Program-made: the position numbers and the translations under genes
Assembly (NCBI RefSeq): GCF_029675105.1
Contig: NZ_JAQQFV010000002.1
Coordinates: 62,001-126,000 of the forward strand
Length of the DNA: 64,000 nt
Source of the DNA: Nocardia anocheti
GTDB taxonomy: Bacteria > Actinomycetota > Actinomycetes > Mycobacteriales > Mycobacteriaceae
Reading direction: 5' to 3'
The notes under the pieces: model-generated
The model's database searches: none
The model's input: only the letters and a program-made list of their open reading frames with translations
What the model was told of the DNA's origin: nothing
In this document: positions 7,068 to 15,920 of the stretch, one piece after another
Position numbering within the stretch: position 1 is the first letter of the stretch
Layout: every line of letters starts with the position of its first letter

Positions 7068-7637
7068 TCAGCGGTGTCCGGCTCGGGTGAGGAGGGGGGC
7101 GACGAATTCCTCGAGCATGTGGCGTTCGTCGGCGGCGTCGCGGCCGGGGGTGATCAGCAGGGAGACGATGACGCGGGTCAGCCAGCGGGACAGGCGGGCG
7201 CGGTCGGGGTCACTGAGGTCGGTTCCGGCGAACATCGAGGCGGCCAGCGATTCGATGACGTCGGATTCCTGGCTGATGCTGCCCGCCGGGCCCGCGTCGC
7301 CGCGAAACCAGGCGATGAGCAGCGGGTCGGCGCGGACCTCGGCGATCGCGCCGAGCATCGCGGCGATGACGCGCTCGGCGGGATCGGTGATGTCGCGGAC
7401 CCGCTCGGCGATCCGGGCGACGACGCGCCGGGTCTCCCGGTGGACGAAGGCGACGCGGACCGCCTGCCGGTTGTCGAAGTAGCGGTACAGCGTGGCGCGC
7501 GAACAGCCCGCCGCCTTGGCGATATCGGCCATGCCGACCGCGGTCACGCCCTGCTCGGCGAAGAGTTCGGCGGCCGCGTCGAGGATGCGTTCGGCGGCCA
7601 GATCGGCCCGGTCGGTGGCCAGCCAGTCTCCGCTCAC
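7068..7637 (-). CDS. TetR-family repressor next to P450
   Basis: 189 residues. The N-terminal helix-turn-helix of the TetR family is clear (ILDAAAELFAEQGVTAVGMADIAKAAGCSRATLYRYFDNRQAV), followed by an all-helical ligand domain with no recognisable signature. The GTG start at 7637 follows TAGGAGGAAC. It lies 80 bases downstream of the cytochrome P450 gene on the same strand, and the P450 start region carries a 22-bp imperfect palindrome, so this protein probably represses the P450 and perhaps the divergent gene. The ligand is unknown, but is plausibly the P450 substrate. Confidence 0.85.
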   Translation of the reverse strand: MSGDWLATDRADLAAERILDAAAELFAEQGVTAVGMADIAKAAGCSRATLYRYFDNRQAVRVAFVHRETRRVVARIAERVRDITDPAERVIAAMLGAIAEVRADPLLIAWFRGDAGPAGSISQESDVIESLAASMFAGTDLSDPDRARLSRWLTRVIVSLLITPGRDAADERHMLEEFVAPLLTRAGHR

Positions 7638-7717
7638 ACTGTTCCTCCTACCGGGTCCGGGCGCCCGTCGAGACTACCCACGCGAACGCGCACACCCGGA
7701 ACCCGCACCGAGCACCG

Positions 7718-8953
7718 TCACGGACCGGCGTGGAACGGGACCGAGATCGGCCAGCGCACGTAGTTCCCGTGCGACCACCGGACCGCGTCGAGGTCGACGG
7801 TGAATTCGGGGCAGCGGGCCAGCAGTTCCTCCAGCGCCACGCGCGCTTGCATGCGGGCGGCCGCGGCACCGAGGCAGTGGTGGTGGCCGTGGCTGAAGGT
7901 GAGGATGCGCTTGGGGTTGCGTCGGACGTCGAGTTCGCCTGCGGTGGGACCGAATTCGCGGTCGTCGCGATTGGCCGACCCGTAGAGCAGCAGCACGCGG
8001 CGACCGGCGGGGATGGTGGTGTCGTGCAGGGTGATGTCGTGGGTAGCGGTGCGGGCCAGGCCCTGCACCGGGGAGGTCATCCGGAGGAACTCCTCGACGG
8101 CGTCGGGGATGAGGGCGGGGTCCTCGGCGAGCAGCGCGCGCTGCTCCGGTGCCGCGCTGAGCAGCTGGACGGCGCCGCCCAGATTGCCGGTGGTGGTGTC
8201 GTTGCCGCCGGTGATCATGGTGAAGGCGAAACCGAGGACGGCGATCAGGCCGTCGTTGTCGCCGTCGGCGCCGAGGCCGGAGGCCAGCAGGTGTGAAATG
8301 GTGTCGTCGCCCGGTTCCACGCGGCGGCGGGCGATGAGTTCGGAGAAGTAGCCGACCAGTTCGCCGACCGCGGTGAAGGCGTGCTGATCACCGGCAGCCA
8401 GTCCGGCGCCCGCGACCGCGCCGCCTACGATGTTCTCGGTCCACTCGTCGAACTTGCCGTGATCACGTTCCGGCACACCGAGATAGTGCGCGACCACCAT
8501 GGTCGGCAGCGGCTTGAACAACTCGGCGACGATGTCGCCCGAGCCCGCCGCCCGCAACCGCTCGATCCGTTCCACCACGAAGCGTCGCACGGCAGGCTCC
8601 ACCGAATTCACTTGGCGTGGCGTGAATCCCGGGGCGACGCGGCGCCGGAAGTCGGTGTGCTCGGGCGGGTCCATGAACACGAACGGCTTGACCCCACCGA
8701 ATCCGGCAGCCGCCAGATCGACGTAGTCGACGGTCAAACCCGCTGCGGAGGAGAAGCTTTCGGGATCGCGCGCCGCCGCCCAGACGTCGGCGTGCCGGGA
8801 CAGCACGTAGAAGTCGTGATCTTCCCGCCCGTCCGGCACGACACGGTGGACGGGGTCGTGCTCGCGCAGGGCCGCGTACATCGGCCAGGGATCACGCCAG
8901 GTCTCCCCGGAGCGAAGTTCGAAGGCCACCGACTGAGACGTCGTTGTACTCAT
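7718..8953 (-). CDS. Cytochrome P450
   Basis: 411 residues, a soluble bacterial P450. The I-helix motif is GGNDTT (MITGGNDTTTG), the K-helix ExxR is in EEFLRM, and the haem loop is FSHGHHHCLG with the Cys ligand. The N-terminus lacks a membrane anchor. It resembles CYP families that oxidise steroids, terpenes or fatty acids in Nocardia and mycobacteria; the exact family needs alignment. The ATG at 8953 is preferred over a TTG at 8971. No ferredoxin gene is adjacent, so electrons must come from elsewhere. It is probably controlled by the TetR encoded downstream, acting at the palindrome 13 bases before the start. Confidence 0.93.
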   Translation of the reverse strand: MSTTTSQSVAFELRSGETWRDPWPMYAALREHDPVHRVVPDGREDHDFYVLSRHADVWAAARDPESFSSAAGLTVDYVDLAAAGFGGVKPFVFMDPPEHTDFRRRVAPGFTPRQVNSVEPAVRRFVVERIERLRAAGSGDIVAELFKPLPTMVVAHYLGVPERDHGKFDEWTENIVGGAVAGAGLAAGDQHAFTAVGELVGYFSELIARRRVEPGDDTISHLLASGLGADGDNDGLIAVLGFAFTMITGGNDTTTGNLGGAVQLLSAAPEQRALLAEDPALIPDAVEEFLRMTSPVQGLARTATHDITLHDTTIPAGRRVLLLYGSANRDDREFGPTAGELDVRRNPKRILTFSHGHHHCLGAAAARMQARVALEELLARCPEFTVDLDAVRWSHGNYVRWPISVPFHAGP

Positions 8954-8965
8954 GACTCGAAGATA

Positions 8966-8987
8966 AGACAAATATCACTATCTGTCT
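8966..8987. promoter_or_regulatory. Operator-like palindrome upstream of P450
   Basis: The arms AGACAAATA and TATCTGTCT around TCAC match as an inverted repeat at 8 of 9 positions, and the symmetry extends outward with one mismatch. The size and placement fit a TetR operator overlapping the P450 promoter. The divergent gene starts 52 bases away. Confidence 0.5.
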
Positions 8988-9039
8988 AATATGAAATTCG
9001 GTTGCCCCGCCCGGCAGCGCTGTGGCCTGCTGGAGCGCG

Positions 9040-9933
9040 ATGAAGACACAGCGCCCGGGGAACGCCCGGTCTCTCCACAACGGCCTGAAACTGCACCGGC
9101 ACGAAGTGCGGTCGGTGCCCGGTGTCCGCACGGTGATCACCCTGCGCCCCGGCACTCACGCGCGGTTCAGCACCAACCGCTTCCACGACACCTGGCACGT
9201 CCTCAGCGACGACCACGGCGCCCGCCTGCTCGCCCACCTGCTGTGGGGGCTGTCGTATCAGGCCCGCCCGGGCACGGTCGTGCTGATCGACCGGGAATTC
9301 CTCCTGCCCACCCCGTTCGACGCCGACCCGGCCGATCCGATCGTCCTGGTCCCCGGCTGGTGCACCTCGTTCGACGACGACGGCGCATCACGCCTGAAAC
9401 GCCTTCTCCCCCTGGGTAAATCCGACGGCACGATCCGCTGGCAGACCTTCGGTCTCGGCCCGGCCGCTCGACCGGAAGCCCTCGAACAGCGCGCCGCGCA
9501 CACCTGGTACCGCGACGTGCGCGGCGACGTCACCCGCCGACGCGGACTGCTCGTCCTCACCCCCGCGACACCGCACGACTGCCGCACCTGGGCGCTCGAC
9601 GCCGCCCGCCTGGACACGGCCACCTACGGCACCGACTACACCTACCTCGACGCCTGGGATCACGGGAACGACGGCGAGATCCAGGTCTTCCGTCGCTTCC
9701 GGAGCATGGTCGGCACGGCCACCCGGGCACGTGCCCAGGTCATCGCCCGCGACGAATTCACCGAAACGCCGGACGACCTACGCGCGGAGATCTGGGCCCA
9801 GGCCGATCACCTCCGCCACGAAAACCGCCCGCGCACCCGCACCGGTACCGCCCCGACGGCATCCGTCCCCCGCCAACGGGCCCCGATCCGTCCGACCCGG
9901 GCCCGTGTCGGACGGGTGATCACCACGCGCTGA
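9040..9933 (+). CDS. Conserved hypothetical protein, unknown function
   Basis: 297 residues, soluble, with no signal peptide or membrane segment. It has a run of His, Trp and Asp residues (FSTNRFHDTWHVLSDDHGARLLAHLLWGLSYQ), a His-Thr-Trp-Tyr block (HTWYRDVRGD) and a basic, proline-rich tail of about 40 residues. I do not recognise the family. The ATG at 9040 follows CTGGAG at good spacing and is preferred over a GTG at 9022. The gene is divergent from the P450 and might share its operator; a role in the same pathway is speculation. Confidence 0.65.
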   Translation: MKTQRPGNARSLHNGLKLHRHEVRSVPGVRTVITLRPGTHARFSTNRFHDTWHVLSDDHGARLLAHLLWGLSYQARPGTVVLIDREFLLPTPFDADPADPIVLVPGWCTSFDDDGASRLKRLLPLGKSDGTIRWQTFGLGPAARPEALEQRAAHTWYRDVRGDVTRRRGLLVLTPATPHDCRTWALDAARLDTATYGTDYTYLDAWDHGNDGEIQVFRRFRSMVGTATRARAQVIARDEFTETPDDLRAEIWAQADHLRHENRPRTRTGTAPTASVPRQRAPIRPTRARVGRVITTR

Positions 9934-9979
9934 GGGCTGGGCCTGGTCGGCCGATGCTCCCACCAGAGCGTGGTGATCA
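9917..9979. terminator. Inverted repeat between convergent genes
   Basis: TGATCACCACGC (9917-9928) and GCGTGGTGATCA (9968-9979) are exact reverse complements 39 bases apart. The left arm overlaps the last codons of the upstream gene and the right arm ends 10 bases before the ppx stop, so it probably serves both convergent genes. Confidence 0.5.
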
Positions 9980-9989
9980 GCGGTCCAGC

Positions 9990-10946
9990 TCAGGAACCCC
10001 GGACGATGGACATGGCGATGCCGTCGAGGATGTCGTGTTCGCTGACGACGAGTTCGGAGATGCCCGCGCGGCGGGCGAGTTCGTCGGCGAGGACTTCGGT
10101 GATCACGGCGCCGCCGCCGATCACGTCGACGCGGCCGGGGTGCATGGGGCCCAGGGCCGCGCGCTCGTCGTGGTCCATGGCGATGAGGCGGTCGCAGACG
10201 GCGTGGACCTCGGGCAGGCTCAGGCGGGTGAGATGGACGCGCTCGGAGTCGTATTCGGGGAGGTCGAGGGCGACGGCGGTGATCGTCGTCATGGTGCCCG
10301 CGACGCCGACCCAGGTGTGGACCTGGTCGACGGGGACCTTGGTGAAGGCTTCGTCGAGCTTGGCCTGCGCGAATTCCCGTGCGGCGGTGACTTCGTCGGC
10401 CGTGGGTGGGTTGCCGGGCAGACAGCGTTCGGTGACGCGGACGCAGCCGATGTCGGCGGAGAAGGCCGCTCGCACGCCGTTCTCGTCACCGACGACGAGT
10501 TCGGTGGAGCCGCCGCCGAGGTCGACGACCACGAAAGGCCCTGCGTCGGAGGCGAGTTCGCCCACCGCACCGGCGAACGACAAGCGCGCCTCTTCGTCGC
10601 CGGTGATCACCTCGGCGACCGCGCCGGGGACCACCTGGCCGAGTTCGGCGCGGGTCATCTCGAAGAAATCGTCGCGATTGGCGGCGTCGCGGGTGGCGGA
10701 GGTGGCCACCATGCGCACGCGGGTGACGCCGGTCGCGGTCATGACGTCGACGTAGTCGGCCAGGGCGGCGCGGGTGCGGTCGATCGCCTCGGGGGCCAGG
10801 CGGCCGGTGGCGTCGACGCCCTGGCCGAGGCGGACGATGCGCATCTCCCGGTGCACGTCGGTCAGGGTGCCGTCGGCCCCCACCTCGGCGACCAGCAGAC
10901 GGATCGAGTTGGTTCCGCAGTCCACTGCGGCGATGCGCTCACCCAT
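9990..10946 (-). CDS. ppx: Exopolyphosphatase / pppGpp phosphohydrolase (Ppx/GppA)
   Basis: 318 residues of the sugar kinase/HSP70/actin fold. The phosphate-1 motif is VDCGTNSIRLLVAEV and the phosphate-2 motif VVDLGGGSTELV. The length matches the short mycobacterial Ppx proteins, which lack the C-terminal HD domain of E. coli Ppx. The known role is hydrolysis of polyphosphate and/or (p)ppGpp. The ATG at 10946 follows AGGAGG. It is the last gene of the eno-ftsB-DUF501-ppx series, the same order as M. tuberculosis Rv1023-Rv1026, but 261 bases separate it from DUF501, so it may have its own promoter. Confidence 0.92.
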   Translation of the reverse strand: MGERIAAVDCGTNSIRLLVAEVGADGTLTDVHREMRIVRLGQGVDATGRLAPEAIDRTRAALADYVDVMTATGVTRVRMVATSATRDAANRDDFFEMTRAELGQVVPGAVAEVITGDEEARLSFAGAVGELASDAGPFVVVDLGGGSTELVVGDENGVRAAFSADIGCVRVTERCLPGNPPTADEVTAAREFAQAKLDEAFTKVPVDQVHTWVGVAGTMTTITAVALDLPEYDSERVHLTRLSLPEVHAVCDRLIAMDHDERAALGPMHPGRVDVIGGGAVITEVLADELARRAGISELVVSEHDILDGIAMSIVRGS

Positions 10947-11046
10947 GGTTCCTCCTGATCTCCGGCACCACACCGGGGTTGCCCGCGATTATGCCCGGTG
11001 CACCGGACTCGGGGTCCACCGTTCGGCGCCCGGCCGGTGCGGGAAA

Positions 11047-11196
11047 GCCGTGCCACGCGGACCGGGCCGGTCGACCAGGTCAACCATGCCGTGCGCCCCG
11101 CCCCGCGGACCGGGCCCGATCGGCGGGGCTGATCGTGCCGTGCGGTCCGGCCGCGCGGGCCAGTCAGCAGGGCCGACCGTGCGGCGCGGGGCCGAG
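11047..11196. repeat. Degenerate tandem repeats of about 45 bp
   Basis: Between DUF501 and ppx, units beginning GCCGTGC begin at 11047, 11088 and 11137, with a partial one at 11181 (41, 49 and 44 bp). Each carries a CGCGGACCGGGCC-like block and ends in a GA-C-GT or accat-type segment. The copies are poorly conserved. No gene is visible in the interval. Confidence 0.35.
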
Positions 11197-11207
11197 CCGG
11201 GGTATGG

Positions 11208-11729
11208 CTAGGCCGACTCGTCGGACGTGCGGGACGCGGGCCAGTCGGCGGGGATGGCGGTACCGCGCAGACCGGCGTCGGCGGCCAGGGCGACGGCCTC
11301 GTCACCGAAGGGGTTCACGCCGGGGCCCTTGGCGAGGGAGTGCGCGATGAGCACGTGCAGGCACTTGACCCGGTCCGGCATGCCACCGCCGGTGAAATCC
11401 GTACCGAGCGACTCGATCTCGTTGCGTTCGGCCAGGTAGGACTCGTGCGCGGCGCGGTAGGCGGCGGCGAGTTCGGGGTCGGCGGCGAGGCGTTCGGTCA
11501 TCTCGCGCATCACCCCGGCCGATTCCTGGCGGCTGGCCTCGGCGGTCAGGCGCGGGTCGGTCAGGTAGTAGAGGGTGGGGAACGGGGTGCCGTCGGGCAG
11601 GCGCGGGGCGGTCTTGACCACGGCGGGCAGGCCGTCGGGGGTGCGGTACGCGACGGCGAGGACACCGCGCGGCTCGCGGCCCAGCTGCCCGGCGATGATC
11701 TCGAGGTCGCGCTCGTTCGGTGCGGTCAC
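11208..11729 (-). CDS. DUF501 protein
   Basis: 173 residues. The family hallmarks are an N-terminal RDLEIIAGQLGREPRGVLAVAYR block, TLYYLTDP in the middle, and a CxxH motif (VKCLHVLIAHSLAKG) near the end, which may bind metal. The function is unknown, but the gene is nearly always beside eno, ftsB/divIC and ppx in Actinobacteria. The GTG at 11729 overlaps the upstream stop as GTGA, indicating translational coupling with the cell-division gene, and AGGAAGG precedes it; a longer frame from 11768 is therefore rejected. Confidence 0.88.
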   Translation of the reverse strand: MTAPNERDLEIIAGQLGREPRGVLAVAYRTPDGLPAVVKTAPRLPDGTPFPTLYYLTDPRLTAEASRQESAGVMREMTERLAADPELAAAYRAAHESYLAERNEIESLGTDFTGGGMPDRVKCLHVLIAHSLAKGPGVNPFGDEAVALAADAGLRGTAIPADWPASRTSDESA

Positions 11730-12310
11730 CGTGGTCCTTCCTGGACGGGTTCGGAGATGCTGCGCCACAGGTCGGTGTACCAGGGGTCGGGCTCCGTGGT
11801 GCGGGTGCTCATCGGCGGCGGGGCCGGGGCTTCGATGCCGGGGACCTGCACGATGTAGGGGGTTTCGCCGGGCATCACCAGGCGCAGCCGGTCGCGCGCC
11901 TCGGAACGGATATAGGCCGGGTCCTCCTGCTGGGCCCGGCGATCACGCAGGGCGGCGAGGTCGGCGTCGAGTTCGGCGCGTTGCTGGGCCAGGGCGGCCG
12001 CTTCGGCGCGCTGACTGAAATAGGTGCGCGTCGGCACGGCCAGGGTCAGCGCGAGTCCGCACAGCACGGCCGCCAGGATCACCGCTTTGCCGGTCGAGAG
12101 ACCGAGGATGGTGTGTTCGCCGCGTTCGAGCTTGCCGCTGGGCTTGCGCTTGGCACCGGCCGCGGATTCGGGGCGGCGCCGGGTGGTGCGTTTGGCCGCG
12201 GTGGGGCGGCCGGGAGCGTCGAGGTGACTGGGGCGGGAGCGCGAGGTCCGCGACGTGCGGCGGTCCCCACGTCCACCCGGACTGGTCCCACGCGCACGTC
12301 GCTCGGTCAT
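11726..12310 (-). CDS. FtsB/DivIC-type septum formation initiator
   Basis: 194 residues: a long, very basic, low-complexity cytoplasmic N-terminus (about 70 residues rich in Arg, Ser, Pro), one transmembrane helix (AVILAAVLCGLALTLAV), then a coiled coil (AALAQQRAELDADLAALRDRRAQQ) and the DPAYIRSEARDRLRLVMPGE motif of the family. It should join the FtsQLB-type divisome complex at the septum. It corresponds to M. tuberculosis Rv1024. It starts 23 bases after eno and overlaps DUF501 by four bases. Confidence 0.9.
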   Translation of the reverse strand: MTERRARGTSPGGRGDRRTSRTSRSRPSHLDAPGRPTAAKRTTRRRPESAAGAKRKPSGKLERGEHTILGLSTGKAVILAAVLCGLALTLAVPTRTYFSQRAEAAALAQQRAELDADLAALRDRRAQQEDPAYIRSEARDRLRLVMPGETPYIVQVPGIEAPAPPPMSTRTTEPDPWYTDLWRSISEPVQEGPR

Positions 12311-12333
12311 TCGCTCCCTACCCCGTCATCCGA

Positions 12334-13632
<1,299 letters not shown>

Positions 13633-13735
13633 TTACGACTGAAGGCACGGTAGGTCTCACGGGATGGGCCGTGCGGTTGCGAGCCTATCGTCTCTGCGTG
13701 ACGCGTAGTAACCGGCACTCCGGGGCCGTGGCGAA

Positions 13736-14452
13736 CTACACGCGACGTCCGATGCTGTAGGTCGCGGCCCGGTCGCGCACCACGCGCATGTACTTGTTGG
13801 ACTGGTTGTAGGCGAACAGGGCGCGCTGCCAGCCGTCGGCGGAGGTCAGATCACCGCCGCGGATACACAGGTAGCGGGCGGCGGTGAGGGCGGCGTCGTC
13901 GATGTTCTGCGGGTCGAGCACGCCGTCGCCGTTGGCGTCGACCGCCCAGCGCTTCCAGGTCTCCGGGATGAACTGCAACGGGCCGACCGCGCGGTCGTAG
14001 GTGGTGTCGCCGTCGAGTTGGCCGCCGTCGGTGTCGCGGATCTCGGCATTGCCCTTGGTACCGTCGAGCGCCACCCCGATGATCGCCGGACGCACCGTGC
14101 CGTCGGCGCCCACCCCCGCGCCGCGGTGGGTGCCGTGCCCGCTCTCCACACTCGCGATCCCGGCGAGGGTCGTCCAGGCGATCCCGCACTCGGGCCGTGA
14201 CTTGGCCAGCACCGCCGCCGCGTACCCGTAGGCCTCAAGGGCCACCGACTCGATGCCGACCGCCCCGGACTGCTCGTCGGCCCAGTCGCGCAACTGGTCG
14301 GCCGCGCGGCCCGGCGCGTCCACATCGATCACCGGGAGCGCGGCGCCGGGGCCGGGCGGCATGTCGCCGGGGATCGACGCGAGCGAACTACAGCCCGCGA
14401 GCAGCGCGAACACCGCGACAGCGGCGAGGGCGCCTACCTTCTGTCCAGTCAC
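13736..14452 (-). CDS. LpqU-like lipoprotein, lytic transglycosylase fold
   Basis: 238 residues. A lipoprotein signal with lipobox LLAGC puts Cys near residue 21 on the outer face of the membrane. The body is an MltB/SLT-type transglycosylase domain: ASVESGHGTHRG carries the catalytic Glu, and YDRAVGPLQFIPETWKRWAVDANGDGVLDPQNIDDAALTAARYLC is the family block. It should cleave peptidoglycan glycan strands. The position upstream of eno matches Rv1022 (LpqU). The ATG at 14452 gives a complete signal peptide. Confidence 0.88.
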   Translation of the reverse strand: MTGQKVGALAAVAVFALLAGCSSLASIPGDMPPGPGAALPVIDVDAPGRAADQLRDWADEQSGAVGIESVALEAYGYAAAVLAKSRPECGIAWTTLAGIASVESGHGTHRGAGVGADGTVRPAIIGVALDGTKGNAEIRDTDGGQLDGDTTYDRAVGPLQFIPETWKRWAVDANGDGVLDPQNIDDAALTAARYLCIRGGDLTSADGWQRALFAYNQSNKYMRVVRDRAATYSIGRRV

Positions 14453-14504
14453 TCAACCCATCATCCAGATGCGCGGGCCCCTCGGCACGTCTCACAGTGA
14501 CTTC

Positions 14505-15608
14505 TCAGAGTGGACCGAGGCAGACGGTGGAGCCGTCGCCCACCGATTGCTTGCGGGTCATGCGGGCTTCGCCGGGGGAACAGGGCATGTCGGATTCGTC
14601 GTAGACCGAGGTGACGGTGCCGTCCGCGCCGGGCGCGTCGCACGCGATCAGTTCCGGCATGGCGGTGCCGCCGAAACCGGCCACGCAGTCACCGGGTTTC
14701 GCGTACCCGAGGTTGCGCTGGTCGGCCGGACCGAAGCACACCACCACGACCAGGTCGGTGCGTTCGGTCCGGGTGACGGTCGACGAGGTCACATTGCGCA
14801 CGCCGCCGCAGGCGAATTGGCCGGGGTCCACGTACTGGGTGTGAGCCGCGAGCACGCGATAGCGAGCGGAATCGTTGTCGCACGGGACTTTCGACCGCGC
14901 TTCGTCGGTGTAGCAGTCGCCGACCTGTCCGCCGAACGCGCCGGTCGCGAAGGAATTGGTCTTGGTGCACACGACCAGAGCGCGGCCACCGAGCGAGGTC
15001 TGCGCGTAGGCACCCCGGGTCTCGGGGTGTGCCTTGCAGGCGTTGTCGGTGACCGGGATCTTGATGTGCAGTTCGGTGGCGATCACGTCCAGGCCAGCCC
15101 GCCGGTCACCGCAGGGGAACCGTTCGATCTGGTCACCCGCCTTCTTCACGTCGATGCAGTCCCCCGCCCGCAGACTGCCCGGATCGACGGTGTTCTCGCG
15201 GGTCGGTTGCAGACACAGCGCGATGCTCGCCGACGTTCCGGGTTCGCTCGGTTCGGCAACGGCGCGGGTCGCGTCGGCGTATTTCAGGCAGGCTGTTTCA
15301 ACCGGCCACTGGATCGACTCACGCCCGATGACGCGGTAGGCGGCACCCAATGTGCCACAGGCTATTTCGGCGGGTTGAACACTGGCGCCGACACAGTCAC
15401 CCACGGCCATCACGTCGGGGTCGGGACGGGTCAGAAAATAGGCGGCGAGCCCGGCCGCGACGGCGACGACGAGAGCGACCAGTGGGGCGAGCCAGTAGAC
15501 GAGACGGAGGGTGGAGCGCTTCGTCGGCGGTTCGGGGAGTGGCTGTTGCCAGACCGGTTGGGGGTGGTGCCGGTGGGCATCGGTGAGGTGCGGTGGCTGG
15601 TGCGCCAT
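14505..15608 (-). CDS. Membrane-anchored protein with four GDC repeats (LppU-like)
   Basis: 367 residues: a polar His/Pro-rich N-terminus, one transmembrane helix (LVYWLAPLVALVVAVAAGLAAYFL, near residues 35-58), then an extracellular part with four repeats of roughly 80-90 residues. Each repeat opens with (V/A/P)GDC followed by a second Cys about 11-18 residues later (GDCVGAS, GDCIDVK, GDCYTDE, GDCVAGF), suggesting disulfides. This resembles the actinobacterial LppU/SCO3897 type of envelope protein of unknown function. The ATG at 15608 follows CAGGAGA, so a longer frame from 15653 is not used. It is the last gene before the accessory locus. Confidence 0.7.
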   Translation of the reverse strand: MAHQPPHLTDAHRHHPQPVWQQPLPEPPTKRSTLRLVYWLAPLVALVVAVAAGLAAYFLTRPDPDVMAVGDCVGASVQPAEIACGTLGAAYRVIGRESIQWPVETACLKYADATRAVAEPSEPGTSASIALCLQPTRENTVDPGSLRAGDCIDVKKAGDQIERFPCGDRRAGLDVIATELHIKIPVTDNACKAHPETRGAYAQTSLGGRALVVCTKTNSFATGAFGGQVGDCYTDEARSKVPCDNDSARYRVLAAHTQYVDPGQFACGGVRNVTSSTVTRTERTDLVVVVCFGPADQRNLGYAKPGDCVAGFGGTAMPELIACDAPGADGTVTSVYDESDMPCSPGEARMTRKQSVGDGSTVCLGPL

Positions 15609-15920
15609 CGGGCGGCGTCTCCTGAAATCGGTTGCGGGACAACCCGATGACATCGGAGGGTCGTTCTGGGGTGTTACGCGGACGCTCGAGCGGGGCGCTC
15701 GGCCGTGACCTTCGTCTCGACCGCAATCGAACCGAAGCGGGACACGCCATCCCGTCGATTCACATCTCGCAGGTCCTGGGGTAGAAGTAGTGTTATATGG
15801 ATTGGCTATTTCGCTTTGGATGCATTAGGTAAGTCTTGCCTAATTAGATGTCAAGCACTACCTTCGCACATCGATTGCCCACATCACCCGCGTTCGACCG
15901 ATGCGAAGAAGGGAAGGCCG
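15609..15920. other. Divergent regulatory region with iron box
   Basis: This 312-base gap between the GDC-repeat gene and the oxygenase gene has no convincing gene. Its downstream half is notably AT-rich for this genome and holds the iron box at 15825-15843. The long open frame running through it from 15705 is in frame with the oxygenase but would place the iron box inside coding sequence, so it is rejected. Confidence 0.6.
15825..15843. promoter_or_regulatory. IdeR/DtxR-type iron box
   Basis: TTAGGTAAGTCTTGCCTAA matches the IdeR/DtxR consensus (TTAGGTTAGGCTAACCTAA) at 15 of 19 positions, and its two 9-base arms are inverted repeats with one mismatch. It ends 77 bases before the oxygenase start. 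IdeR with Fe(II) would repress the downstream genes when iron is plentiful. Confidence 0.7.

Noticed and set aside
15705..15920. N-terminal extension of the oxygenase frame
   Set aside because: It would put the iron box within coding sequence, has no recognisable homology, and a good ribosome-binding site precedes GTG 15921.
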